Part shown: piece by piece, positions 1-10,251 of the stretch
Position numbering within the stretch: the first letter of the stretch is position 1
Layout: each line of letters begins with the position of its first letter
Source of the DNA: Rachicladosporium sp. CCFEE 5018
Lineage: Eukaryota > Ascomycota > Dothideomycetes > Cladosporiales > Cladosporiaceae
DNA length: 64,000 nucleotides
Direction: 5' to 3'
NCBI GenBank assembly: GCA_002077045.2
Contig: KZ111171.1
Span: 97,816-161,815, forward strand
Translations under genes and position numbers: made by a program
The notes under the pieces: model-generated
What the model was told of the DNA's origin: nothing
Database searches by the model: none
What the model saw: only the letters and a program-made list of their open reading frames with translations

Positions 1-1274
1 TAGGCCAGCCCACGAATGTGCGCAACTGGTTGAATCCGATCACGACCGAGCATATCGTTAAGAAGCTCGACGTGCGTACTGTCAGACCCATCGCGATGGG
101 AGCACAGCTAACGTTTCTGTAGACCGAGATGAAGCTCGCAATCCAGCAATCACAAGATCTCCAACGAGCTCGTCAATGCATAGAAGCAATGCTCGGCAAC
201 GAGAGCAAATCACCAGGCAAGGACTCGAAGCCTGCATCTGAGAAGTCGAAGGCATCGCCCGTGAAGTCACTGGGCGATCTCAAATCGCATTTCTCCGAGC
301 CTCCTGCGCCTCCACCACAGGCACCACTGCCAGAAAAGCCGGACGTGATCAAGGCTCTCGCAGATCCGCTGATCCAACCGCTGCTTCGTCGAGCAGACAC
401 CACGCGACCAGTGTCGAACAGCAGTTCACCCACGCGCATGGATCACTCGAGCGACATTTTGCGCCTTTGCGAAGCCTTAAAACTTGCGAAAGGCGAGCTC
501 AGCAGCCAAGCAGAGCGAATGAAGGGCCTTGAGACTCAGCTTGCGGAGGAGCGCACTGCTCGCGAGACAGCCGAGCAGCGAGCTCAGGGGTCTGCTCCTC
601 ACTCGCCCACCGATTCTTCCATAGGAGTCAAGGCTAAGCACGACTCTCCGCAGTCCAAGCACATCTCTCAGGATGGCTCTCTCGTCGGCACAGAAGGTCT
701 GCAAGCCCAACTCGAGAGGCTGCAGGACAGGATGGACCAGATGAAGACGGAGATGGAGAGCTATCGGCAGAGGGCCGAAAGCGCGGAGACGGAGAGGGAC
801 GAGGCCACGAAGACCTTGGCAGAGATGGTTGAGGAGAAGAGGAGGGAGAATGCTGGCGCTGTCGGACTGAATGGCAGTGTCTCGAGGAACGCGTCAAGGT
901 CAAGGCCGAACTCATCTGGATCTGGCAAGAAGGCTCTCAGTCACGATCGCCCTACAGCGAACGGACACGCCATCACTCCAGCTTCTCATACTGGCCCCGG
1001 CAGCCCGACAACATTCTCCCTCCTCGAGAAGGCCGGACTGGAAGATGGTGGCGTGATCACACCGGCTCAGGCCAAGATTCTACAGGACTTCTTGAACCAC
1101 GAGGTGCTCGGCAATACAGACGGCGGGACTGGGCTCAGCGTAGCTACTTCTGCCAATGGGCACGAGAGCGCGCTCATGTATCACGGACGGCCATTGACGA
1201 GTGCTGCGTTGGTGGTGCTTGTTGGAGTGTGCCTGATGGGATGGATTAACAACTGGAAAGTGGCTGAGCGATGA
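1..1274 (+). CDS. 3' part of a tail-anchored coiled-coil protein (possibly FHA/STRIPAK HAM-4/Far10-like)
   Basis: This is the 3' end of a gene that begins before the window. An exon reads through to 71, followed by a 51-nt intron (72-122) with donor GTGCGT, branch CTAAC and acceptor TAG, then a last exon 123-1274. The protein has a Pro/Ser-rich stretch (LPEKPDVIK region), a coiled coil of about 50 residues (DILRLCEALKLAKGELS onward), a second coiled coil (LQAQLERLQDRMDQMK), a Ser-rich linker, and one hydrophobic segment near the C-terminus (SAALVVLVGVCLMGW) ahead of a short basic tail. That is a tail-anchor layout for ER or nuclear-envelope insertion. Fungal FHA-domain STRIPAK subunits (HAM-4, Far10) have the same coiled-coil plus C-terminal anchor arrangement, but the FHA part would lie outside the window, so the family call is tentative. 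Confidence 0.6.
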
Positions 1275-2168
1275 AGGACGGCAAGTACCAGGTGGGAAAA
1301 AATTTCAGGTGGTCCAATCCATGGCAACAAACCCAATTGGCGAGAAGGACGCACGGCCAGTATGATGCTACGGCAGATCTCCGACAGGCGAATGTGTTCA
1401 TCGACGGCCACGAGCACGCCTTGAACGCTCTTCACGATGGACGATGGCTTTGAGTGATCGAGAAGTAGCGATGGTGAGCACGATAGACGCACTAAGAGCG
1501 TCTCTTCCCTTTGTCAGCGTTGTGTACATGTCGGCGGCATGGCGGCACTTTGTGTAGCGGCAAGGCTCAAGTCTACGGCATGGGAGGCATAGCTGGATCA
1601 CAGTCTGGCGGTACTAGAAGGCGGGCGGTATTGGATCATTGCTACAACACTCTGCCTTCTTCCCAAGTCATCGTTTCATCCTCCCTGTAGTCTCATACAT
1701 CGCGCTCGACCCTTCTCTCGTGGTCACCACGCATGTCGATTTCTCCCACCCCGTGCCAAAATTGCGGGGTACCGCCATGGGGGTTCGCTACGCACGTGCC
1801 ACACGTACCTTGGAGCTCTCTCCTCTCCTTCCCGCATGCACTCTACACTGCATGTACCGGTATCGAGGTATCGTGCAAGGCCAAGGTGGACGCTATTCGA
1901 CGCAGACTCTCTCTCAACCTCTCTCTTCGACATTGACTGACATTGACTGATATCGATATCTGGAGCTGGATTTGAATAGGAGTTGACTGAGGACGACGGA
2001 GTGTTGATTGCGCTTGCATACGGCACTGCAGCGGCACTTGCTTGTCCGCGTGACTGCGAGCTCTTCGCACAGTACAGCAGTATTACCTGCTCCAGCCCAT
2101 TGGCTCGCAAGTCTTTATCGCTACTCAGAATCACCTATCGCTACCACCCCCCATCCCTTGCGCCCACA
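1275..2168. other. Intergenic region with small direct repeat and palindrome
   Basis: No supported gene lies in these 894 bases between two plus-strand genes. At 1931-1950 the decamer CATTGACTGA occurs twice in tandem, and it runs into the 12-bp palindrome GATATCGATATC at 1949-1960. Both are about 210-240 bp upstream of the NIPSNAP start and may be promoter elements. Short open frames here show no recognisable protein. Confidence 0.5.
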
Positions 2169-3420
2169 ATGTTCACCCGCCGCCTAGCCACCAAAGCCTC
2201 CTCTGCCCGCGCCCTCTCCACAAGCTCCCACAACCTCAGCAAAGCCCCCGCCCTAGCAGACGTCCAGATCGACACGCACCATGTGTTTGACCAGCGCCAG
2301 AAGGACTTCCGCGCCGACCTCGCCGCCCGCGCCAAGAGAGACAGAGAGCAACATGAGAGTCAGTCTGCAGCGTCCATCTTAGCTAAGCAATCTTCCACCC
2401 CTTCATCATCATCCGCTTCTACTACCGATTTAGGCACCTTGGGCCTCGGCTCACTTTCCACGTCTACAGGGGAGCGACTCGAGAAAGACGCCGCGAAGCA
2501 GAAACGGGTAGGCAGCGGGCCGATAAGCAAATTGATATATGGGACTGAGGAGGGGAGGAAGATGGACCAGGATATTGAGCGGAGCTTTTCGCAGGTGCTG
2601 GCGAGGGGGAAGTATGTGCATAGTGTTGTGTTTCATGAGGTTAAGCCGGATAAGGTTGAGGAGTATGTAGAGTTGGTAGGAGGGTGGTATCCTAGGATGG
2701 CAGGCATGCCGGAGAACAAGGTATGCCTAGCATTACACTGATGATGCATGGGGTGGGGAGCTGACTGCAAGGTATAGGTGAATCTCGTCGGCAGCTGGCG
2801 CACTGAAGTAGGCGACTGCGACACCTTCGTCCACATCTGGGAGTACCAGCGCTACGCTGGCTACCACGCCTCGCTGCACGCTATCCAATCGCATCCCGAG
2901 TTCGCGGAATTCGATCGGAAGCTTAAGACGCTCATCTCCAGCAAGAAGACTTCTCTCATGCAGGAATTTAGTTTCTGGCCGACTAGCCCGCCAAGGCAGC
3001 TCGGGGGTGTGTTTGAGTTGAGGACTTATACGCTGCATCCGGGGAACCTGCTCGAGTGGGAGCATCATTGGCGGAAGGGGTTGGAGGCACGGAAGGAGGT
3101 GATGGAAGGGGTGGGAGCCTGTGAGTGATGCTGTGCTTGAAATGAGATTGAGGTCGGATACTAACGCAAGGTGCAGGGTTCGTGCAGATCGGCGCGCTTA
3201 ACGAGGTGCATCATTTGTGGCAGTTTCCGGATCTTCAGGAGCGGAAGGGGAGGCGAGAGCAGAGTTGGGGCCAGGCTGGGTGCGTTTCAGTAATATGAAA
3301 ACTACCGGAACATGCTGACACAGTACTAGATGGGCTGAGACGGTGCATCGCACGGTACCGCTCATTCAGAAGATGAACTCGCGGATCATGGTGCCTTTGC
3401 CATGGAGCCCGATCGGGTGA
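2169..3420 (+). CDS. NIPSNAP family mitochondrial protein
   Basis: Four exons (2169-2720, 2778-3120, 3177-3279, 3330-3420) give 362 aa. All introns have GT-AG borders, and the second has a clear CTAAC branch site. The N-terminus is rich in Arg, Ser and Ala with few acids (MFTRRLATKASSARALS), which fits a mitochondrial presequence. Two ferredoxin-like NIPSNAP repeats follow. The first contains VHSVVFHEVKPDKVEEYVEL and the core WRTEVGDCDTFVHIWEY; the second starts at GGVFELRTYTLHPGNLLEWE and ends in LNEVHHLWQFPDLQERK. The C-terminus MVPLPWSPIG is typical of the family. NIPSNAP proteins are mitochondrial matrix proteins linked to mitophagy signalling in animals; their role in fungi is unclear. 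The start at 2169 is the first ATG that gives a presequence, although the frame is open further upstream. Confidence 0.9.
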
Positions 3421-3916
3421 AGCACGCATGTGGAGGATCGCATAGACAAGGCGTATCGGCGAAGGCGGAGAACTTGCTGTCAGTGAAAAGCATTACAATC
3501 GCTGTGGACAGCGCGGATGGGAGGAGACTGGACAGATCATGGAGCTGATGCGTGGGCGCGAAGAGTGACACTACGACTTGGCATCGAGAGGCTCGCAAGG
3601 GCACAGCCGATTCAGTGAACGGGTATGTGAGAGCAGATGTATGCGCCTCGCGCACATGTACACAGCACTCAACAAGCACACCACAGCTGTGCTCATCATG
3701 CAATTCTGAAACATTGCCGTCCACATGTAACAACCTACGCATTCAATGTTGTCGCGCTACGTCATGCCTTCCCAATTTCTTGACGCGTTTTGCCCAACTT
3801 TCGCGTCCGCCCCAATATGAGATAGCATCACTGGCATCGAACGTTTTATATGATATTAATATCGAACGTTTCGTCTCGACCGGTTCCTTCATTCCGTCCG
3901 CGTTCGTGCATTCAAG
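3421..3916. promoter_or_regulatory. Promoter region of the aminoalcohol phosphotransferase
   Basis: This is a 496-bp gap between co-directional genes. The 11-mer ATCGAACGTTT occurs at 3836-3846 and again at 3861-3871. Between the copies sits the AT-rich 12-bp palindrome GATATTAATATC (3852-3863). The arrangement lies 46-81 bp upstream of the next start codon and looks like a core-promoter or factor-binding arrangement. No known motif was assigned. Confidence 0.4.
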
Positions 3917-5369
3917 ATGGTCTATATCCGGCAAAAGCAGCTGGAGAAGCTGAAGGAGTATAAGTACTCTGGTACTGGACTCCCCTTCAACAGACCATGA
4001 ACCGTACACTAATGATCGCCATAACTTAGCCGTCGACCGCAGCCTCCTCTCCCAGTATGTGCTCAAGCCCTACTGGTGGAGTCAAGTCATTAAGCTCTTT
4101 CCCTTGAGCATGGCTCCCAACGCTGTGAGCCCTCTCCCCTTCCCCAAGTCAACACTCTGCTGATCCTCGATATGCCAGATCACTCTCACCGGTTTCGGCT
4201 TCGTGATTGCCAATATTCTGACGATGCTGTACTACACACCTACCCTAGATCAGGACTGTCCTTCGTGGGTGTATGCGAGTTGGTCGATTGGGCTGTTCTT
4301 GTATCAGACTTTTGATGCTATTGATGGGAGTCAGGCGTAAGCATTGAGATCATCTGCGTGCAGGGAAGAATTGAGCGTTTGGACTGACAAGATGGGCAGA
4401 CGACGAACGAAGCAGTCTGGTCCGCTAGGGGAGCTGTTCGATCACGGTGTGGATGCGCTTAACACGAGTCTGGAGGTGCTGTTGTTCGCAGCGGCTATGA
4501 ATTTCGGGCATGGATGGAGGACTGTCGTCGTGTTGTTTGGCTGTGAGAAATCCCAACCAGACACAATGCATTTCTCTGAACTGATCAACGATCCAGCCCT
4601 CCTAACATTCTACGTCCAAACCTGGGACGAATACCACACCAAAACCCTCACCCTCGGCGTCGTCTCCGGCCCCGTGGAAGGAATCCTCGCCCTCGTAGCC
4701 GTCTACGCCGTGACAGCCTACATGGGCGGCGGCTCCTACTGGCAGCAACCCATGCTCCCCGCCCTAGGCGTCCCATACATCTCCGTCCTCCCCAAAGCCT
4801 TCTACCGCATGGATTTCGGGGACTTCTACATGGTCTACGGCACGCTGGTGCTAGGTTTCAACACCGTCGAATCTGCAAGAAATGTGATGAAGAGTCGCAA
4901 GGAGCGCGGAGAGGAGCCGACGGAGGCGCTGTTGGGGTTGCTGCCTTTCGCTGGAACCTGGGCTTGCATCGTATCTTACCTATACCTTCACCCGGAGATC
5001 TTGCACGCGCATATTGTGCCTTTCGTCTTCTTCGTCGGTCTCATCAACGCTTACTCCGTTGGCCAGATGATTACGGCACATCTCACGAAATCCTCATTTC
5101 CCTTTCAAAACATTCTGGCGTTGCCGCTGCTTTATGCTGTCATTGACTCGCTGGGACCGATTCTGGAGGACAAGATTGGGTTCGGTTGGCCGAGTGCGCT
5201 TGGGGATGGAGTCTACCAGGTTGCATTCATGTTTAGCTGTTTGGGGCTGGCGATTGGAGTTTACGGGAGCTTTGTGGTGGATGTTATTGTGAGCATTTGC
5301 GACTATCTGGATATCTGGTGTTTGACTATCAAGCATCCGGCTACGGAGGAGGTAAAGAAGGGACAGTGA
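3917..5369 (+). CDS. EPT1: Cholinephosphotransferase / ethanolaminephosphotransferase (CDP-alcohol transferase)
   Basis: Five exons (3917-3971, 4030-4124, 4179-4336, 4400-4542, 4597-5369) encode 407 aa. The enzyme transfers phosphocholine or phosphoethanolamine from the CDP-alcohol to diacylglycerol, the last step of the Kennedy pathway, in ER or Golgi membranes. The CDP-alcohol phosphatidyltransferase signature D-x2-DG-x2-AR-x8-G-x3-D-x3-D is complete: DAIDGSQARR, then G and two Asp in GELFDHGVD. Exon 4 supplies the last bases of the Ala-Arg codons. Multiple hydrophobic helices follow, and the segment FYVQTWDEYHTKTLTLG is typical of fungal CPT1/EPT1. The 54-nt intron at 4543-4596 keeps the frame and has no stop, so unspliced RNA would also be translatable. 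Which of CPT1 and EPT1 this represents cannot be decided by eye. Confidence 0.92.
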
Positions 5370-6060
5370 GCGGAAGACGAGCTGTGCGTATCGATTGAGG
5401 ACTACGACTGCAGGGTTGTGGAGGAGAGGTCCGCCAGATCATCAAGGGCTTCGAGATGAGCACGACAATGTCAAGGCGGTCGACATGCTGGTAAGACAGC
5501 CGCATGGGCCGAGCTTGCTGGCACGCAGGTATCCGGCTTGACTTATCGAGCAGGGCTGTGGGAGGTTCGTCGAAGGAGAGTTACATGAAACAGTATATAT
5601 GAGCATTTACAATAGGCGCCTGGGAGATGGCCTCGTGGCACCAAGCGTTCGGCACACTTGCAGCAACGAGTCGACCCCGCAATTCACAGCTTGCAGCTAT
5701 TGAGGATGTAGCCTCGACTCCACGAACTACATCCACTCTGACACACTCGGCACACGTTTCGGCGTGTTCCTTCACCCAAGCATTCCCTTGATCCGCGCCA
5801 TTCCCAGATCTCTTCTTCTCGATGTTCCGAATTACTTGCGGAGCTTGCAGATGGTAAGCACATTTCTCTGCTGCTCATCATACAATAGTTCTACCTCAAG
5901 CTTTCCTCGTCGTTGTTCAGATCAAGCGTACCAAGGCTGATCAGCCGATCCTGCTCAGGACACTCTCTCCCTCGTCTTCGTTTCCGTGAAAGACTTCTTC
6001 GTTACTCCGCCGCCCAACCAGAATCGCTTGCACGTCCGCCCTGGTGCACCCGTACTAGAC
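5370..6060. other. Intergenic region
   Basis: There are 691 bases between two plus-strand genes. No convincing gene, repeat or RNA was seen. The reading frame of the next gene is open upstream to about 5986, but the only upstream initiator there is a GTG, so 6061 is kept as the start. Confidence 0.4.
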
Positions 6061-7166
6061 ATGGCGAGCGCACTGGAAGAGCCACTCAACCTAGCCCCGG
6101 TCACGGAAGGCCAAAACGGGACTATCGGCGCGAATGGCACATCCTCGAGTACGAAGTCGCAGTATGATCCGAACTTCACGGATAATGTCATCAAAGCCAC
6201 TGGACCAAAAGCGAACAAGCGATTGGCGCAATTGATGCCGAGTCTGGTCAGGCATTTGCATGACTTTTGTCGGGAGAATGAGGTCACTGTCGAGGAGTGG
6301 AGTCAGAGTGTTGAATTCGTGAGCTCTGTAACTCGCCCATCGCTACGGCATCGGTACTGACACAAGTGACAAGCTGAACGAGTGCGGACGCATGTCAGAC
6401 GACAAGCGGAATGAGGGACAGCTCTTCTGGGACATCCTCGGCGTCGAGAGCTTGGTCGATGAGATTACATACAAAGTCGCTGCAGACTCCGGAGAGAAGC
6501 CCACTACCACAGCGAGTGAGTCACAGAGTCCTTGTATTGCATAACAATGATCTATGACTGACAGTACCGCAGTTCTCGGACCCTTCTGGCGTCCCAATGC
6601 CCCAATCTATCCCATGGGTTCCTCCACAATCCTCAAAGACCAGGGCGGCGACGTCACTCACATGCACGGCAGCGTCACAGACTTTCACAACCGGCAAACC
6701 CATCACCAATGCCGAGATCGACATCTGGCACACCGCCCCCAACGGCCTCTACGAACAGCAAGACCCCCGGCAACCGGACATGAACCTCCGCGGCCGCTTC
6801 TACACGCCCGACTCCGGCGACTACGACTTCTACTGCCTTCGTCCTACGCCGTACCCGATCCCGTTCGACGGCCCTGCGGGCAAGTTTCTGAAGTTGCTAG
6901 ATCGACATCCTATGCGGCCGGCGCATATTCATTTCATCATCTCGGCCAAGGGATACAAGCCCGTTGTCACGCAGATCTTTGATCGGAGGGATGAGTGGTT
7001 GGGGAATGATTCTGTGTTTGCCGTGAAGGATAGCTTGGTCGTGGACTTTGCGCCGAAGCAAGGCGATGAGAAAGCTGGCTTTGACCTGAAGTATGACTTC
7101 AAGCTAGTGGCGGTTGAGGATGCGAAGAATGGGGTTCATGGTGGGACGGAGGTGACTTCGGCTTGA
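6061..7166 (+). pseudogene. Intradiol ring-cleavage dioxygenase (catechol / hydroxyquinol 1,2-dioxygenase type), apparent 1-nt frameshift
   Basis: Exons are 6061-6318, 6374-6515 and 6573-7166. The product would be about 330 aa, normal for fungal catechol or hydroxyquinol 1,2-dioxygenases, which open the aromatic ring between the two hydroxyls using Fe(III). The N-terminal dimerisation region (LMPSLVRHLHDFCREN; WDILGVESLVDEI) and the start of the catalytic domain (LGPFWRPNAPIYPMGSS, GGDVTHMHGSVTD) read in one frame. From about 6683 the conserved sequence (TTGKPITNAEIDIWHTAPNG onward) continues in the next frame. One extra base in GACTTTCAC at 6681-6689 explains the break, and no plausible intron spans it. 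The iron ligands lie downstream of it: Tyr in NGLYEQQ, Tyr in YDFYCLRP and both His in RPAHIHF. Unless this is a sequencing error, the gene is inactivated. It converges with an MFS gene 70 bp away. Confidence 0.85.
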
Positions 7167-7240
7167 TGGGCGATTTGGTTTCAAGAGGCGTTGAAAGCAC
7201 CGTTGTACTTGTGAACTTAGATATATGCTCTGTCTATGTA

Positions 7241-8659
7241 CTATACATCACTCCTTTTGGGTGGAAGAAACCTACCAATTCCCATGGTAGCCGCAACAAG
7301 CATGCAGATGCCAGTGAACCAGACGATGCCCGCGTACTTGCCCAGCCCGTAAGCACCCAGGTCAATCTTCCGTTCGGAGCTGCCTATCAGCCAGCTGCTG
7401 ATGGGCCCTGCCAGTGCACCCGAGATACCTCTCTCGAAACTGAAAATGCCGTACATCAGCATCACGACTGAGTCTCGGTCGCCGTGAACATCTTCCTTCC
7501 CGACCAGAAAGGTGCACATGCGTGAGTACAGGACTGAGTAGCTTGCACTCAGCAACCCCCACATCAGAGCGAGGGAGACCAATGGCCAAACAGTCTTCGC
7601 GAGTCCCCAAAGTAGTAAGGCAGCCAGTCCACACAGTAAGGTAGAGACCGACATAGGAATGCGCACGTCGAGTCGATCAGACACCCAGCCCTGTCCGATT
7701 TGACCGCAGACTTGAGATAATGATATCAGTGCGAGGAGGCCGGCGCCTATACTCTGCGAAAGCCCGAGGTCTGAGCTGTAGCTGTTGATGTATATCCTTG
7801 GGATGAAGAAGCCGAGTCCTTGCACGAAGACTGCGAATGCAATGAGTTGAAATTGTAGACTTCGAACGATAGGTTGAAGGCTTGCTAGAGCTTTCGTTGG
7901 TACTAGAGGCCTCCGCGGCACGTCTCGAGAGCGGATCAGGAAGAGACCAGGTCCGCTCACGCAGATAATGGCAAAGGCGTAGACCCGAAACGTGATTTTG
8001 AAGTCAAACATCCTCAGCATCCAGTTCAACAAGGCGGGTTGAACAAGCCCAGCTACACCGCTGGCGCTGAAGAGGATGCCGTATACTAAACCGCGCTGCT
8101 TATCAAACCACTCGTTCAGTATGAACATCACGGGCGTGTAGTGTACCACCCAGCCCAGACCGTAGAGAAAACCTTGACACAGGAGCAGGGCCTCAATACT
8201 GTTCGCAAAGCTCGCTCCAATCAGTGCCAGAACGCAGAGTACCCAGCCGGCGATCATCTGTGTTCGCCTGTACTGCGGCCAGCGTGCAGCCACCATGCTC
8301 ATGAACGGCATGCACAGATTGCTCGTGCCTGCTGTGAGCGTGCCGACCGTGGGGATCGCGGTGCTCGACTTGAACAGCTCATGATTGGAATAGTACTCCT
8401 GAAAGACGCCATAGCTCAGTGGCAAGCTCCAGATCATAAACTCAATGATCCAGCAGCCGAAGAAAACGATCCAGGCTTGACGGCCGCCATCGATTGGCTT
8501 GTCGAGAGAGGACGCGTCGCTGGCGTCGTCGGCTAGTAAATGATCGAGGTCTGATGAAGCAAGAGAGTCGATGGAGGAACGTTTCAGACTTTGTAGAGGA
8601 ACGGCCTCGGCGCTGGGAGCATTGTTGTCCGAGGACCGGGCAGAGGGCGACTTGTACAT
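7241..8659 (-). CDS. MFS transporter, monocarboxylate-transporter-like
   Basis: A single exon encodes 472 aa. An N-terminal hydrophilic tail of about 57 residues, rich in Ser and Asp, precedes DGGRQAWIVFFGCWIIEFM, the typical TM1 entry of fungal monocarboxylate-permease-like MFS proteins (MCH family). About twelve hydrophobic helices follow, with the loop signature NEWFDKQRGLVYGILFSASG (TM4-TM5 region, resembling the xxWFxKRRxxAxGIxxAGxxxG pattern). In fungi this family carries organic acids or is of unknown substrate; the yeast members do not carry monocarboxylates. The gene ends 74 bp from the convergent dioxygenase and shares a 427-bp divergent promoter with the GST at 9087. Substrate and direction cannot be read from sequence. 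Confidence 0.88.
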   Translation of the reverse strand: MYKSPSARSSDNNAPSAEAVPLQSLKRSSIDSLASSDLDHLLADDASDASSLDKPIDGGRQAWIVFFGCWIIEFMIWSLPLSYGVFQEYYSNHELFKSSTAIPTVGTLTAGTSNLCMPFMSMVAARWPQYRRTQMIAGWVLCVLALIGASFANSIEALLLCQGFLYGLGWVVHYTPVMFILNEWFDKQRGLVYGILFSASGVAGLVQPALLNWMLRMFDFKITFRVYAFAIICVSGPGLFLIRSRDVPRRPLVPTKALASLQPIVRSLQFQLIAFAVFVQGLGFFIPRIYINSYSSDLGLSQSIGAGLLALISLSQVCGQIGQGWVSDRLDVRIPMSVSTLLCGLAALLLWGLAKTVWPLVSLALMWGLLSASYSVLYSRMCTFLVGKEDVHGDRDSVVMLMYGIFSFERGISGALAGPISSWLIGSSERKIDLGAYGLGKYAGIVWFTGICMLVAATMGIGRFLPPKRSDV

Positions 8660-9086
8660 CGCATTTTGGCATCAACGTGACGCACGAGATGCCTTCCGAT
8701 GGTCATGCTCTGCCTCTGGTGATGGTTCTACGTCTTTCGCAAGGCTACGTTCAGTGCCCTACGAGTGACGTGATGGTGCATGACGAAGCTGGAGAGCGAC
8801 TCCATGATGGATTGACCGAGAGTCCGAAGATTACGAAGCACCGGTTAGAGCATCAGCACCACGGAACTCTTTCCATCACCTGAGCTAGCATAGTTGATCT
8901 TAGCTATAGCTTAAAGTAAGTCAAGTATACGGTCCAGCGGTAGTTCTGCAACTCCCCCACGAGTCAGTCATCATTCACTGTTCTCTTCCATAGACTGCTC
9001 TCGGTTCCGGAACTGTAGACTGCACCGCAACAACAGATTCGGCATCAGGTCGTCATCGAGAAGCGCGAGAGATACGTTTCGCCACC
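8660..9086. promoter_or_regulatory. Divergent promoter, MFS transporter / omega-type GST
   Basis: This 427-bp stretch separates two divergent starts and presumably holds both promoters. The plus-strand start is in a full Kozak-like context (GCCACCATGG at 9081-9090). No specific operator was identified. Confidence 0.5.
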
Positions 9087-10184
9087 ATGGCCCCCTCAGC
9101 AACATCAAAAGACCATAGCGACCTCTCCGACGTCGTGTCAAAGGACTCGGGCGCCTTCAAACGCCCCACAGCAGCCTTCCGATCTTGGATCTCATCAGCT
9201 CCAAACTCCGAGTTCCCACCAGCCAAAGACCGCTACGTCCTCTACATCAACCGCGGCTGCCCCTGGGCACACCGCGCGAACTTGGTCCGTTCCCTCAAAG
9301 GTCTCGAAGATGTGATCCAGCTCGTGACCATGGGCGCGAGTCTGGGTCCAGAGGGCTGGGCATATGACGGTAGTCTCGGGTCCGAAAAAAAGGACCCATT
9401 GTATGGATTCACGACTCACAAGCAACTCTACATGAAAGCTGATCCGAGCTACGCCGGCCGTTACACCGTACCCACGCTCTGGGATAAGCAACGAGAGACC
9501 ATAGTCAGCAACGAGTCAAGCGAAATCATCCGCATGCTGTATTGCGAGTTCGATGAGTTCTTGCCCGAAAACTTGAGAGAAGTCAACAAGCCTGGAGGCG
9601 GCCTTTTGCCGAAGCAAATGCAAGGAGAAATTGACGCGATGAACGCTTGGGTGTACGACGGAATCAACAACGGCGTCTACAAGACCGGCTTTGCGCAAGG
9701 GCAGGAGGCGTACGAAGAGAGCCTGCTAAAATTGTTCGAGGCGCTAGACAGGATGGAGATTGTGTTGAAGAAGTCAAAGGGGCCGTATATCTTCGGTGAT
9801 CAATTGACAGAAGCTGACATCCGGCTGTGAGTCGAAGCCAGTGTTCAGCGGCTCGAAGCGCACGTACTGACGACTTCAGATATCCGACCATCGCTCGATC
9901 CGATCAGGCGTACCACACGAGCTTTCGATGCAACTTGAAGATGATCAGACATGACTATCCCAACATTCAAAGGTGGTATTCGCATCTTTACTATGATGAG
10001 ACTGAGGAGTCAAGAGGCGCTTTCAGAAATACCACGTACTTCGATGTGGTGAGTAGCAGGCGTCTGCAACTGTCCGTCATCTTCGCGCTGACTCCTCCAC
10101 CAGATCAGGTACGGGTATGCTAAGGCAGGAAGGGCGCCTGTCGTGCCCATGGGACCTAGGCCAGAGATGATGCCGAAGCAATGA
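9087..10184 (+). CDS. Omega/Xi-class glutathione transferase, glutathionyl-hydroquinone reductase type
   Basis: Three exons (9087-9826, 9880-10048, 10104-10184) encode 329 aa. The catalytic motif is CPWA (Cys58), the hallmark of glutathionyl-hydroquinone reductases (ECM4/GTO-type, Xi class), which remove glutathione from glutathionylated hydroquinones. The thioredoxin-like half includes VPTLWDKQRETIVSNES, with the cis-Pro and the Glu-Ser that bind GSH. The helical half has GPYIFGDQLTEADIRLYPT, with the conserved N-capping Asp. Tyrosines typical of the family lie in FRCNLKMIRHDYPNIQRWY. The protein is likely cytosolic or mitochondrial. Its position beside an MFS transporter and an intradiol dioxygenase suggests a role with quinones or hydroquinones, which is inference. 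Confidence 0.9.
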
Positions 10185-10251
10185 TTTGTGCATTCCGAAA
10201 TCCTTCGTCATGCGTTGTTCATTCTCATGTCATGCGTCACATTGCTTGCTC

